Shown here piece by piece: positions 43,222 through 51,958 of a DNA stretch of 64,000 nt. The stretch spans positions 558,001 through 622,000 of the forward strand of contig CAWDWB010000009.1 of NCBI GenBank assembly GCA_963805925.1. The letters run 5' to 3'. This stretch comes from CAMPKL01 sp963805925. Lineage in GTDB: Bacteria; Acidobacteriota; Terriglobia; Bryobacterales; UBA6623. Below the pieces are notes generated by a model. That model made no database searches. It was not told the origin of the DNA and saw only the letters and a program-made list of their open reading frames with translations. The position numbers were made by a program, and so were the translations under genes. Position 1 is the first letter of the stretch; each line of letters begins with the position of its first letter.

Positions 43222-45582
43222 GTGACCCTCCTTTTTCGCTACGTTCTCCGCGAGATCCTGATCGGTTCCCTGATCGGCGCGGTTCTATTTACCTTCGTCC
43301 TGTTCCTCAACCAGATCGGAACAGTGATGGAGTTGCTGGTCCGTGCCTCGGTCTCGCCCTCCGAAGTCGGTCGCCTGTTTCTGCTCACCCTGCCCCAGTC
43401 GCTCCCCTATACCGTCCCGATGGGCGTTCTGCTGGGCGTTCTCTTGGGGCTTGGCCGGCTGTCGTCCGACGGCGAGATCATCGCCATCCGCGCCGCCGGC
43501 ATCCCCACTCGCGTGGTCATTGCCCCGGTCATGGTCTTCTGCCTGCTGGGCGCGACGTTGTGCGCCTACGTCACCACAACCGTCAGCCCCTGGGCCGCCC
43601 GTGAGTTTCAAGCCGCCAGCGAGTCGATGAAGATTTCCCAAGCCACCGCCTCGGTGCAGCCGCGAGTCTTCATCGAACAATTCCCGGAGAAAGTTCTCTA
43701 TCTGCGCGACGTCGAGGGCGGGCCCATCGTGGAATGGCGCGGCATCTTCCTCGCGGACACGAGCGCGCCAGGCCAGCGCGGTTCCCTCGGCGGCGGCCAG
43801 TCTGAAGTGAACGGACCGCGCATCACCATCGCCGAAGAGGCTACGGTCATCCCCCTGCCGGACCAGGATCGGTTGCAAGTCCACCTCCCCAAGGCCTTCA
43901 CCTACGAAAGCTCGGCTGATCCGGAGGACTATCAGATTGTCGAAGCGAGCGTTCAGGACGAGACCATTGAAGCTTCGCCCGACTCTTTCCGCTCTCCCGA
44001 CCGGCCCTTCCAGCAAATGGAGATGGCCGAACTATGGCGAGCCGCTTCCACGGGAGAGCGCAAAACCGAGGCCGGCATCCTCGCCCACCAACGGCTCGCC
44101 CTGCCCTTCGCCTGCCTCCTGTTGCCCTTGGCCGGCATTCCACTGGCTATATCGGGGCAACGTGCCGGCAAGTCGCTCGGAGTGGTGCTTTCCATCATTT
44201 TGGCCTTCGGCTACTGGATGGTCTTGCTGGGCGGCGCCGCCTTGGCCAACGAGGGCATCCTGCCGCCTGGACCCGCCGTGTGGATGGCCAACGTCATCTT
44301 CGGCATCGTGGGCATCGTTGCGGCGGTGCGCCTGGACTCGCCCAACCGGAAAGACGTCCTGGCCATCCTCGCCGATCCGATCAAGCGCGGATATGCCGCA
44401 CTCTTGAAAAAGTCCGCCCGCTCACGGCGCGCCGCTCAGCAACCGGTCGACGACACTTCGCGGTCGATCGACATCAGCGGAGTGGTCGATGCCTTTTTGC
44501 CGATCGCCGATCGCTACATTCTGCGCACGTTCCTTTTCTACTTCGTCACGATGCTCGCCGCGTTCGTTTCCATCTGGTACGTGTTCAGCTTCTTCGAGTT
44601 GCTCTCTGACATGCTGACGCACGGCAAGCTGGCGATGTTCATCCCCTACATCTATTACCTGACGCCGTTCCTGACCTACGAGACCACGCCGCTCGCAGTC
44701 CTAGCCGCAACCTTAATCTCTTTCGGCTTACTCTCAAGAAACCAAGAGATCACCGCGTTTCGTGCTTGCGGCATCAGCGTGTATCGCCTCGCCGCCCCCG
44801 TACTGCTCGCCGCCCTTTGTTTCGGCGGCGCCCTGTTTGCGATGGATTACTACTACCTGCCCGCGGCCAATCGCGTGCAAGACCAGATTCGCGACGAGAT
44901 CAAAGGCCGCCCGCCGCGCACCTTCTTACGCCCCGACCGGCAGTGGACCTACGGGCTGCGCAACCGCATCTTCTATCACCGTTTTTTTGACATCGACAAT
45001 AACGAGTTGGCCCCCATCGAAGTCTTCGATCTCGGCGTCGAGCCCTTCCGCCTCACCCGGCACATCTCCGCCGAAAGCGCGAAATGGGATCCCTTGCAGG
45101 AGACCTGGGTTTTCCGCAACGGTTGGATCCGGGACATCGATGGGTCCCAAGTCACCCGCTTCGAACAGTTCGAGACCCGGGAGTTCAGCGACATCCTTGA
45201 GACGCCCGATTACTTCCGCAAGGAGAATAAGTCCCACCAGCAGATGAACTGGAGGGAATTGAAGGCCTACATCGACGATCTCACCCAAAGCGGATTCGCC
45301 ACCGCCGGCCTCAATGTCCTCTGGTATCGCAAGTTCTCGTTTCCCTTCTTCGCCTTCTCCATGGCTTTGCTGGCTGTGCCCTTCGCCCTGCTGACGGGGC
45401 ATCGTGGGGCGCTGGCGCCCGTCGCCTTCAGCCTCGTCTTGGCCATTTCGTTCTACGCCATGAGCGAACTGTTCGAGAAGCTCGGACAGGCCAATCAGAT
45501 GAGTCCGCTGTTGGCCGCTTGGGCGCCCGGGCTAATCTTCGGCTTCTCAGGCATTTATCTTTTCCTGCGCGTTCGCAGCTGA
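43222..45582 (+). CDS. Fused LptF-LptG lipopolysaccharide export permease
   Basis: One 786-residue chain contains two YjgP/YjgQ-family permease units. Unit 1 (residues ~1-400) has membrane helices, a periplasmic jellyroll and the helix block FACLLLPLAGIPLAISGQR. Unit 2 (~430-786) begins DRYILRTFLFYFVTMLAAF and ends FSFPFFAFSMALLAVPFALL...SGIYLFLR. In E. coli these are separate LptF and LptG proteins that work with LptB to extract LPS. The linker is about 30 residues, arginine-rich. The start is GTG 43222. LptB is not in the window. Confidence 0.92.
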   Translation: MTLLFRYVLREILIGSLIGAVLFTFVLFLNQIGTVMELLVRASVSPSEVGRLFLLTLPQSLPYTVPMGVLLGVLLGLGRLSSDGEIIAIRAAGIPTRVVIAPVMVFCLLGATLCAYVTTTVSPWAAREFQAASESMKISQATASVQPRVFIEQFPEKVLYLRDVEGGPIVEWRGIFLADTSAPGQRGSLGGGQSEVNGPRITIAEEATVIPLPDQDRLQVHLPKAFTYESSADPEDYQIVEASVQDETIEASPDSFRSPDRPFQQMEMAELWRAASTGERKTEAGILAHQRLALPFACLLLPLAGIPLAISGQRAGKSLGVVLSIILAFGYWMVLLGGAALANEGILPPGPAVWMANVIFGIVGIVAAVRLDSPNRKDVLAILADPIKRGYAALLKKSARSRRAAQQPVDDTSRSIDISGVVDAFLPIADRYILRTFLFYFVTMLAAFVSIWYVFSFFELLSDMLTHGKLAMFIPYIYYLTPFLTYETTPLAVLAATLISFGLLSRNQEITAFRACGISVYRLAAPVLLAALCFGGALFAMDYYYLPAANRVQDQIRDEIKGRPPRTFLRPDRQWTYGLRNRIFYHRFFDIDNNELAPIEVFDLGVEPFRLTRHISAESAKWDPLQETWVFRNGWIRDIDGSQVTRFEQFETREFSDILETPDYFRKENKSHQQMNWRELKAYIDDLTQSGFATAGLNVLWYRKFSFPFFAFSMALLAVPFALLTGHRGALAPVAFSLVLAISFYAMSELFEKLGQANQMSPLLAAWAPGLIFGFSGIYLFLRVRS

Positions 45583-45773
45583 GGCTCGCAACCCCACCGC
45601 TGCCTGCGTGGGTATGGACCAAGCGTCCGCCTCGCCCCTACCTCAATGCCTACTGCCAAGCGCAACAGAGCCGCGACCGTCAGGGAGCGATCTCTTCAAC
45701 ACACCCGCTAACCCCGCCTAAAACCAAACTCCCAACTTGACCGCGACGGAGCTCGACCGTTAGCGTCAATTCA

Positions 45774-47999
45774 ATGTCCCTCCGTTCCCTGTCGCTCATC
45801 CTCGCTCTCGCGCTGCCCTCCATTTGCGTTGGCCAACTCTCAACCAACGGCAACCAATATTGGCAACAAGGTTTCGCTGACCTGCCTGACCGGGCGGAGA
45901 ATAACGACAACCTCGGCTACGCCATCGCAATCGGCGACTTCGACGGCGACGGCATCATGGATGCAGCGGTCGGCGCTCCCGGAGAAGACGACAACAAGGG
46001 CCTCGTGCACGTCTTGTTCGGCGCCGTGGACGGCCTCACCGCGATCGACAGCCAAATCTGGAAGCCCGGCTCCGACAACTTCCCCGGCAACTGGGAACCC
46101 GGCGACCTATCCGGTTCCGCGCTCGCCGCAGGCGACTTCAACGGCGACGGCTTCGCTGATCTAGCCATCGGCACACCCGGTGAAGACAACGGCCAGGGCG
46201 CCGTCAACGTGCTCTACGGATCTCTGGGCAATGGCCTCACGCTCACCGGCGTCGGCGGCTTCAACCAAGGGCCGCTAGAGGGCGACGGCAAGCAAGACGG
46301 CGACCAATTTGGCGCCTCGCTCGCCTCCGGCGATTTCAACGGCGACGGCTTCGACGACATCGTCGTCGGCTCGCCGGGCGAAGCAAGCAGCGGCGGACTG
46401 GTCCATGTTCTCTATGGCTCCAACGTCGGCCTCCGGACGGACGGTAACCAACACTGGCGGCAAGACAAAGACGGCATCCCAGGCAACCGCGAAAGCGGCG
46501 ATGCCTTCGGCTATGCCGTCGCCACCGGCGACTTCAACAACGACGGCTTCGACGACATCGTCATTGGCATACCCGGCGAAGACAACGGCAAGGGCAATCT
46601 TCAAGTCCTGTTCGGCTCCGGCGGCGGTATCGGCAGCGGCGGCAATCAGGTTTGGGTGCAAGGCAAGGGCGGCCTCCCCGATGAAGACGAGAGCGGTGAC
46701 CTTTTCGGCATTTCGCTGACGACCGGCGATTTCAACGGCGACGGCTTCGACGACATCGCAGCCGGCTCAACCGGTGAAGACAGCGGTAAGGGCGACGTGA
46801 TGATCATTCTCGGCTCCTCCACCGGCCCGACCGGCTTCGGCAGCCAGCGCTTACGCCAAGAGACCGACGGCCTGCCCGACAAAAGAGAGAGCGGCGACAA
46901 TTTCGGAGCCGCCCTCGCTTCGGGCGACTTCAACCTCGACGGTTTTGGCGATCTGGCCATAGGAGTCCCCGGAGAAAACAGCAGCCGCGGCATCGTCCAG
47001 GTCCTCTACGGAACTCCGACCGGCGTTGGCGCCGCAGGCAACCAAATCTACGCCCAAGCCTGGCAAGGCATGCAAGGCGAAGACCGCTCCAACGACGCCT
47101 TCGGCCTAGTGTTGGCGGCCGGCGATTTCGGCGGCGACTTCGCCGCGGACCTCATCATCGGCGTTCCCAACGAGGACGGCGGCGGCAGTTGGGGCGTCTT
47201 CCAAACCCTGCTCGGCAACCAGAAGCCCAAAATCAATGCCGTCGTCAGCGCGGGACTCGGCATCCCAGCCATCACCACAGTCTCACCGAACACCTTGGCC
47301 ACGGCTTTCGGCGAGGGACTGTACGAGTCTGCCACAGGCCGCGGCGTCGGCCAGGCCGATCTCGTCAACGGCGCCCTGCCGACACTGCTCGCCCGCACCT
47401 GTCTTGAAATCGATGGCCAGCGCAGCCCGTTGCTGTTCCTGCGTAACGACCAAGTGAACTTCCAAGTGCGCAGTTCTGTCTCCGGCCAAATGCAGGTAAA
47501 GATCATCCGCAACTGCGGCGAATACTACGAACTGCCGGGCAATACCATCTCCGTGCCCGTCGCTGCGGTCAGCCCCGATATGTTCGCCTATCAGGTCTAT
47601 GAAGACGGTTCGAAGTCCGTCGCGGCCGTCAACTACGACACAGGCAAGCGCGTGGGTCCGACGGCTCTCGGCCCCGAGTTCGAGCCGGCCCTACCCGGCC
47701 AGATCGTGCAACTCTACGTCACCGGTCTGGGTCTCACCAACCCGCCCTTCGCCGCCGGAGTGCTGCCGCCCAACGACGCCAGCGGCGCACGGCCCGCCCC
47801 GTCGGTCACGGTCATCATCGACGGCATCCAAGCTGAGGTGCAGTACGCCGGCACCGCTCCAGGCTTCGCTGGCCTGTACCAAATCAACGTCGTCGTCCCG
47901 TTCACGCCCAACATTGGCGAGGTCCCTATCACCATCATCAGCTCCGGCGATGGCCCCGTGGCTACGACTCCCAGTAACGGCTTCATTGCCGTGCAGTGA
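45774..47999 (+). CDS. Secreted FG-GAP repeat protein with acidobacterial C-terminal domain
   Basis: A signal peptide (SLILALALPSICVGQ) is followed by at least seven FG-GAP/integrin-alpha repeats (GDFDGDGIMDAAVGAPGED, GDFNGDGFADLAIGTPGED), Ca2+-binding propeller blades over residues ~30-480. From about residue 490, PAITTVSPNTLATAFGEGL and LPGQIVQLYVTGLG...PPFAAG match the TIGR03437-type domain of Solibacter-like proteins. It is likely exported and surface- or matrix-associated. The 741 residues are encoded as one unit. Confidence 0.9.
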   Translation: MSLRSLSLILALALPSICVGQLSTNGNQYWQQGFADLPDRAENNDNLGYAIAIGDFDGDGIMDAAVGAPGEDDNKGLVHVLFGAVDGLTAIDSQIWKPGSDNFPGNWEPGDLSGSALAAGDFNGDGFADLAIGTPGEDNGQGAVNVLYGSLGNGLTLTGVGGFNQGPLEGDGKQDGDQFGASLASGDFNGDGFDDIVVGSPGEASSGGLVHVLYGSNVGLRTDGNQHWRQDKDGIPGNRESGDAFGYAVATGDFNNDGFDDIVIGIPGEDNGKGNLQVLFGSGGGIGSGGNQVWVQGKGGLPDEDESGDLFGISLTTGDFNGDGFDDIAAGSTGEDSGKGDVMIILGSSTGPTGFGSQRLRQETDGLPDKRESGDNFGAALASGDFNLDGFGDLAIGVPGENSSRGIVQVLYGTPTGVGAAGNQIYAQAWQGMQGEDRSNDAFGLVLAAGDFGGDFAADLIIGVPNEDGGGSWGVFQTLLGNQKPKINAVVSAGLGIPAITTVSPNTLATAFGEGLYESATGRGVGQADLVNGALPTLLARTCLEIDGQRSPLLFLRNDQVNFQVRSSVSGQMQVKIIRNCGEYYELPGNTISVPVAAVSPDMFAYQVYEDGSKSVAAVNYDTGKRVGPTALGPEFEPALPGQIVQLYVTGLGLTNPPFAAGVLPPNDASGARPAPSVTVIIDGIQAEVQYAGTAPGFAGLYQINVVVPFTPNIGEVPITIISSGDGPVATTPSNGFIAVQ

Positions 48000-48074
48000 G
48001 ACGATTACCTGAGGAAACAGGGGCAAAGTCACTGATTTTATTACGCATTTGACCACTCGCTGTTACTCTCGACC

Positions 48075-49133
48075 ATGTGGAGAACCATCCGCATGGGTAG
48101 GGCGGTACGAGCGGTACTCACCGCGCTGCTAGCGTTGTCGCTGGGTTGCTCCAGCTACTACCTCCGCCGCGCCGACTCCGCTGCGGAAGCGGGCGACTAC
48201 AAAACCGCCCGCGATCTCTACTACCACGTGGCAACGGACGGCATGAACGGCTACGCCCGTCTGCAGCTGGCCAAGATCTACGACGAAGGCCTCGACGGCG
48301 AACCCAATCCCGCCGAAGCTCTGCGCTGGTACCGCGCCTCCGCCGATCTCGGCAACGGCTATGCCCAGTTCAAAGCCGGCGAACTCCTCGAACAAGGCAG
48401 CGGCTCGGCCCCCGACGAGCAAGCAGCCGCCAAGTATTACGAAGCGGCCGCACGTCAAGGCGAATCGTTGGCCACGCTGAGACTCGCCGAGATGTCGTTG
48501 GCCGGCCGCGGGGTTGAGCAAGACTCCGCGCTCGCTCAGTCGCTTTTCGAGACAGCCGCCCGGCAAGGCAATAGCCAAGCCGCCTATCGCCTCGGCTCCC
48601 TGTTGCTGCAACCGGGAGCCCCCGAGGCCCAACTCAAGGCCGGATTCGATTGGCTTCTCGTTGCCGCCCACCAAGGCCACGCGCTCGCCCAAACCGCGCT
48701 CGCCGAAGCCCTACGCGACGGCGCAGGCGTCGCCGTCGACGAAAAGCTCGCCAAAGTCTGGTTCCGCGAAGCCGCCGACCGCGGCAACATCGCCGCCCAA
48801 CATGAACTCGCCAACATCGACGAAGACGAGGGCGATGTCGAGCAGGCGCAGCAGTGGCGCGTCGCCGCCGCCAAGTCCGGCTACATCCCCGCCCAGATCG
48901 CCCTCGCCGAACAATGCCAAGACACCGACGCCGATCCCTCCTGCGCCGCCCACTGGTACTCCGAAGCCGCTAAGGGCGGCAACGCCTACGCCCAATACCA
49001 GATGGGGCTGCTCTCAGAAAGCGGCGAAGGCGTCCCCCGCGACCTCAACCAAGCCCGCAAGTGGTACGCCCTGGCCGCCGAGGGAGAGATGCTCGTCGCA
49101 CGTCAACGCCTACGGGCGCTCGGCGGCGGCTAA
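48075..49133 (+). CDS. Sel1-repeat lipoprotein
   Basis: The lipobox is LLALSLGC near residue 25. The rest contains about eight Sel1-like repeats of ~36 residues (NGYARLQLAKIYDEGLDG, GESLATLRLAEMSLAGRG, NAYAQYQMGLLSESGEG). Sel1 repeats form alpha solenoids for protein-protein contacts. It is likely attached to the outer or inner membrane; the partner is unknown. Confidence 0.88.
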   Translation: MWRTIRMGRAVRAVLTALLALSLGCSSYYLRRADSAAEAGDYKTARDLYYHVATDGMNGYARLQLAKIYDEGLDGEPNPAEALRWYRASADLGNGYAQFKAGELLEQGSGSAPDEQAAAKYYEAAARQGESLATLRLAEMSLAGRGVEQDSALAQSLFETAARQGNSQAAYRLGSLLLQPGAPEAQLKAGFDWLLVAAHQGHALAQTALAEALRDGAGVAVDEKLAKVWFREAADRGNIAAQHELANIDEDEGDVEQAQQWRVAAAKSGYIPAQIALAEQCQDTDADPSCAAHWYSEAAKGGNAYAQYQMGLLSESGEGVPRDLNQARKWYALAAEGEMLVARQRLRALGGG

Positions 49134-49155
49134 GTTGATACATTGGTGAGCGGGT

Positions 49156-50109
49156 ATGTCCGCCGAAAAAAGCTCGCCAACCATCGCTCATCACGGAGCC
49201 GCTAAGCCGCAGGCTCGCTCTGCCGAGATGCCTGCCGTTCCGCTGACCCTCGACGGTTCCGCCGTGCTGCATCAGATGTTCCGCGTTCGTTGGGCCGCCT
49301 GGCGCGCACTCACCATCGAACGCCGCCGCGAAATCGTCGCCGAGGCTTCCACGACGCTCGCCGCCATGGAGCAGCACCCCGAAGGCGGCTCCGCCATCTT
49401 CTCCGAACTCGGACACAAGGGCGACCTGCTGCTGGTCCACTTCCGCAAAGACTTCGAGAGCATCTCCCAGGCCGAGCTTGCCATCGCCGGCCTCGACCTC
49501 CGCGAATACCTCGAGCCTTCCAGCTCTTACGTCTCCACCGTCGAACTCGGACTCTACGCCTCTTCCATCCAGCTCTATCAACAGCTCCTGGACGACGGCA
49601 TCGAGCCTGCCTCTGAAGAGTGGGTCAAGGCCGAGCAGGAAAAACTCGCCGAACAAGCGCAGGCCATGGGCAGCCGCCTGTTCCCGCGCGTCCCGCCGCA
49701 CAAGTACGTCTGCTTCTATCCCATGGACAAGAAGCGCAGCGACGCCGACAACTGGTACAGCGAATCCATCCAAGACCGCGGCCGCATGATGCGCGACCAC
49801 GGCATGATCGGACGCCGCTATGCCGGCAAGGTCAAGCAGATCATCTCCGGCTCGATCGGTTTCGACGACTGGGAGTGGGGCGTCGATCTATTCGCCAACG
49901 ACCCCGCCGTCTTCAAGCAGCTGATCTATGAGATGCGCTTCGACGAAGCCAGCGCCCTCTACGCCCTCTTCGGACCGTTCTACATCGGCCTGCGCTTCCA
50001 CGCCAAAGACCTCGGCGTCTACCTCAGCGGCAAACCGCCCGCCTACGAAGCCCCCGAAGACGCGGACGACGAACGCGGCGGCCCCCCGCCCCACATCGCC
50101 CACAAGTAG
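49156..50109 (+). CDS. hemQ: Coproheme decarboxylase (HemQ/ChdC)
   Basis: HemQ turns coproheme III into heme b. YVCFYPMDKKR includes the catalytic Tyr (Y188), MMRDHGMIGRRYAGKV includes the likely heme ligand His215, and GSIGFDDWEWGVDLFA and YEMRFDEASALYALFGPFYIG are family blocks. The length of 317 residues includes an N-terminal extension of ~35 residues and a Pro/Gly/Asp tail. With the Fe-S ferrochelatase at 11686 it supports the coproporphyrin branch of heme synthesis. Confidence 0.93.
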   Translation: MSAEKSSPTIAHHGAAKPQARSAEMPAVPLTLDGSAVLHQMFRVRWAAWRALTIERRREIVAEASTTLAAMEQHPEGGSAIFSELGHKGDLLLVHFRKDFESISQAELAIAGLDLREYLEPSSSYVSTVELGLYASSIQLYQQLLDDGIEPASEEWVKAEQEKLAEQAQAMGSRLFPRVPPHKYVCFYPMDKKRSDADNWYSESIQDRGRMMRDHGMIGRRYAGKVKQIISGSIGFDDWEWGVDLFANDPAVFKQLIYEMRFDEASALYALFGPFYIGLRFHAKDLGVYLSGKPPAYEAPEDADDERGGPPPHIAHK

Positions 50110-50150
50110 ACCTAGCTGTTGCCCGCAGGTGACTGTCACTTCGTTGACCG

Positions 50151-50175
50151 TCACCCCTCAATATCGCCGCAAACC
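50151..50175. repeat. Direct repeat copy 1
   Basis: Twenty-five bases starting TCACCCCTCAATATCGCCGC match 50779-50803 with three mismatches. The copies flank the small membrane protein gene 50175-50585. Confidence 0.5.
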
Positions 50176-50585
50176 TACACCGCCGCAGCCATCCCCTTCC
50201 GCTCCATCCCCCACAACCGCACCGCCAACCACCCGCCCAGCACGACATCCACCGAACCGCAAAACCCCGGCCACCAAACCGGCACGCCAGGGTTCGCATA
50301 CAGCATCGGGTGGACAAAGTCGAAAACGCCGTGCCCGGCAATCGCCGCCGCGACAAGCCACATATTTCTCTTAAAGCCGTATAGCGCGGCCAGCGAAAAG
50401 CCCGCTCCAACGGCGATTTCTGTGGAGAGCACATCGCCCGAAGCGCCCATCGCCGCGAACAACACGTAGTAGGCTGCGATGACGATGAGCGCCGTCGGAT
50501 AGAACGCGCGATCGCGGTCCAGTCCCACAGCAGTGCCCAAGCCGCCCACACCCAAACCCAGCATCACGCCCACCAGGTATTCCAT
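50175..50585 (-). CDS. Small integral membrane protein of unknown function
   Basis: The 136 residues form about four to five hydrophobic helices (VGVMLGLGVGGLGTAVGL, ALIVIAAYYVLFAAMGAS, LVAAAIAGHGVFDFVH). The block HGVFDFVHPMLYANPGVPVWW has conserved-looking His, Asp and Trp. No family was recognised with certainty. It converges toward hemQ and is flanked by imperfect direct repeats. Confidence 0.65.
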   Translation of the reverse strand: MEYLVGVMLGLGVGGLGTAVGLDRDRAFYPTALIVIAAYYVLFAAMGASGDVLSTEIAVGAGFSLAALYGFKRNMWLVAAAIAGHGVFDFVHPMLYANPGVPVWWPGFCGSVDVVLGGWLAVRLWGMERKGMAAAV

Positions 50586-50932
50586 GCGCGACCTCCCGAT
50601 CTGCGCAATCGTATCACCGGCCTAGATCACTCCGCACCACCGCAAACCACACCTACTCCCCAGCCCCGGAGGGGCGACGCAACGAATAGCCCCGGGCGTA
50701 AGCCCGGGGAACCGAAACGCCCACCCCCTTCCATTCCCGCGTCAGCGCCTTCCCCGCTCGCAGCACGCCGCCCGCGGGTCACCCCTCAACAACGCCGCGA
50801 ACCACAACCAACGCCGCGATCCCCCGAAATCCCGACCGCAAAACACCTTTCTCCTCAAATTTCCGTAAAAACAACTACCCTATCCATCTAATGGGTGTAC
50901 TATTTCCTAGTACTATCGGGGAGGACGGGCAT
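50586..50932. other. Intergenic region with tandem hairpins and repeat copy 2
   Basis: No gene is visible. Two adjacent hairpins lie at 50663-50675 (GCCCC-gga-GGGGC) and 50690-50709 (CCCCGGGC-gtaa-GCCCGGGG), a layout that looks like an interspersed palindromic repeat. A second copy of the direct repeat lies at 50779-50803. Confidence 0.6.
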
Positions 50933-51718
50933 TTGATACGACGAATAGGCCTCGCATTCACACTTCTAGCGTGCATTCTGTCCGCAGCAGACAATCCAGA
51001 GCGCGACCTGACCGGCCCAGGCGACGATATCGTTCCGCTGGTTATCATCGGCGGCGAGTGGCAGACCGTCCTCACCTTCAACAACACCAATGACCTGCCC
51101 GTTTCTTTCCCTGTCGAGTTCTTCCGCGAGGGACAACCGTGGCCAGTCACGGCACAGGGCGTCGGGACGTTCTCGTCCTTCAACGTCAGTTTGGCGGCGC
51201 GTGGGTCTTACAAGATGATCTTGCAGGCCCAAAGCTCCGACACGCAGGTCGGGTTCGCTCGCCTCGACGTCCCCTGCGGCTTCGGCGAGAACGAGACTTG
51301 CGGCGATGTCGGCGTACACGCCTTCCTGAAGAACCACAACCCGGCGCGTGCGCAAGACTTTGAGGTCAACTACCAGCCCGCCACTATTCTGACGTTCGAC
51401 GACCAACACTTCGTCTTTGACCAGACGGAATTCGCACAGATGGTCGTCAACATCACCAACTATTGCAACTACTCGTTCTGCGACACCCAAACTGTGACAC
51501 TCATCGTTCGGGACGCAAACGGACAGCAGGTATACGTCGACGTCGTCGACGTGCCGCCCAACTCCGTGCGGATCGTCAACTTCGCACAACGCAGCCAATC
51601 AACCTGGAACGTCTTCGGAATGCTCCAGGTCACCGGCGCCGACGACATCGTCCTCAGCGGCCACCGCATCAACCCAACTGGCAGTTTCACGCCGCTGATG
51701 TCGTTTGACTATGACTAA
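50933..51718 (+). CDS. Secreted protein of unknown function
   Basis: TTG 50933 is chosen because GGGGAGG lies eight bases before it and the signal peptide (IRRIGLAFTLLACILSA) starts there; an ATG at 50891 would place polar residues ahead. The mature protein is beta-rich with Asn and Thr-rich stretches (TVLTFNNTNDLPVSFPVEFF), cysteine pairs (CGFGENETC, YCNYSFC) and the end SGHRINPTGSFTPLMSFDYD. It resembles secreted proteins often found in acidobacterial genomes, but no named domain was recognised. Confidence 0.7.
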   Translation: MIRRIGLAFTLLACILSAADNPERDLTGPGDDIVPLVIIGGEWQTVLTFNNTNDLPVSFPVEFFREGQPWPVTAQGVGTFSSFNVSLAARGSYKMILQAQSSDTQVGFARLDVPCGFGENETCGDVGVHAFLKNHNPARAQDFEVNYQPATILTFDDQHFVFDQTEFAQMVVNITNYCNYSFCDTQTVTLIVRDANGQQVYVDVVDVPPNSVRIVNFAQRSQSTWNVFGMLQVTGADDIVLSGHRINPTGSFTPLMSFDYD

Positions 51719-51958
51719 TGAATACGAGGTGGCCCCGGGGGCAATCCGGAACCTTGAGGCCTTAAGTGGCAGTCAGGACTTGGCCAGAAGAGTTGAATGT
51801 GGTAACGGTTCTGTAGTCGGTCGGTTGCGGCGCTGCGTGCTAGCGGTAAGCTCATTTCCTCACTGTCACATCCTGTCTATTGCCAGTACACGCCAGCTTC
51901 GGTCCGGCCACAGCGCCGCGTGGACGCACCCGAGTTTGCAAACGAGGGAGAGATCGAA
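51719..51958. other. Intergenic region upstream of the RloC-like gene
   Basis: No gene or known RNA was seen. A short palindrome GGCCCCGGGGGC lies near 51732. The 3' part contains the GAGGGAGAG ribosome site of the next gene. Confidence 0.4.
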
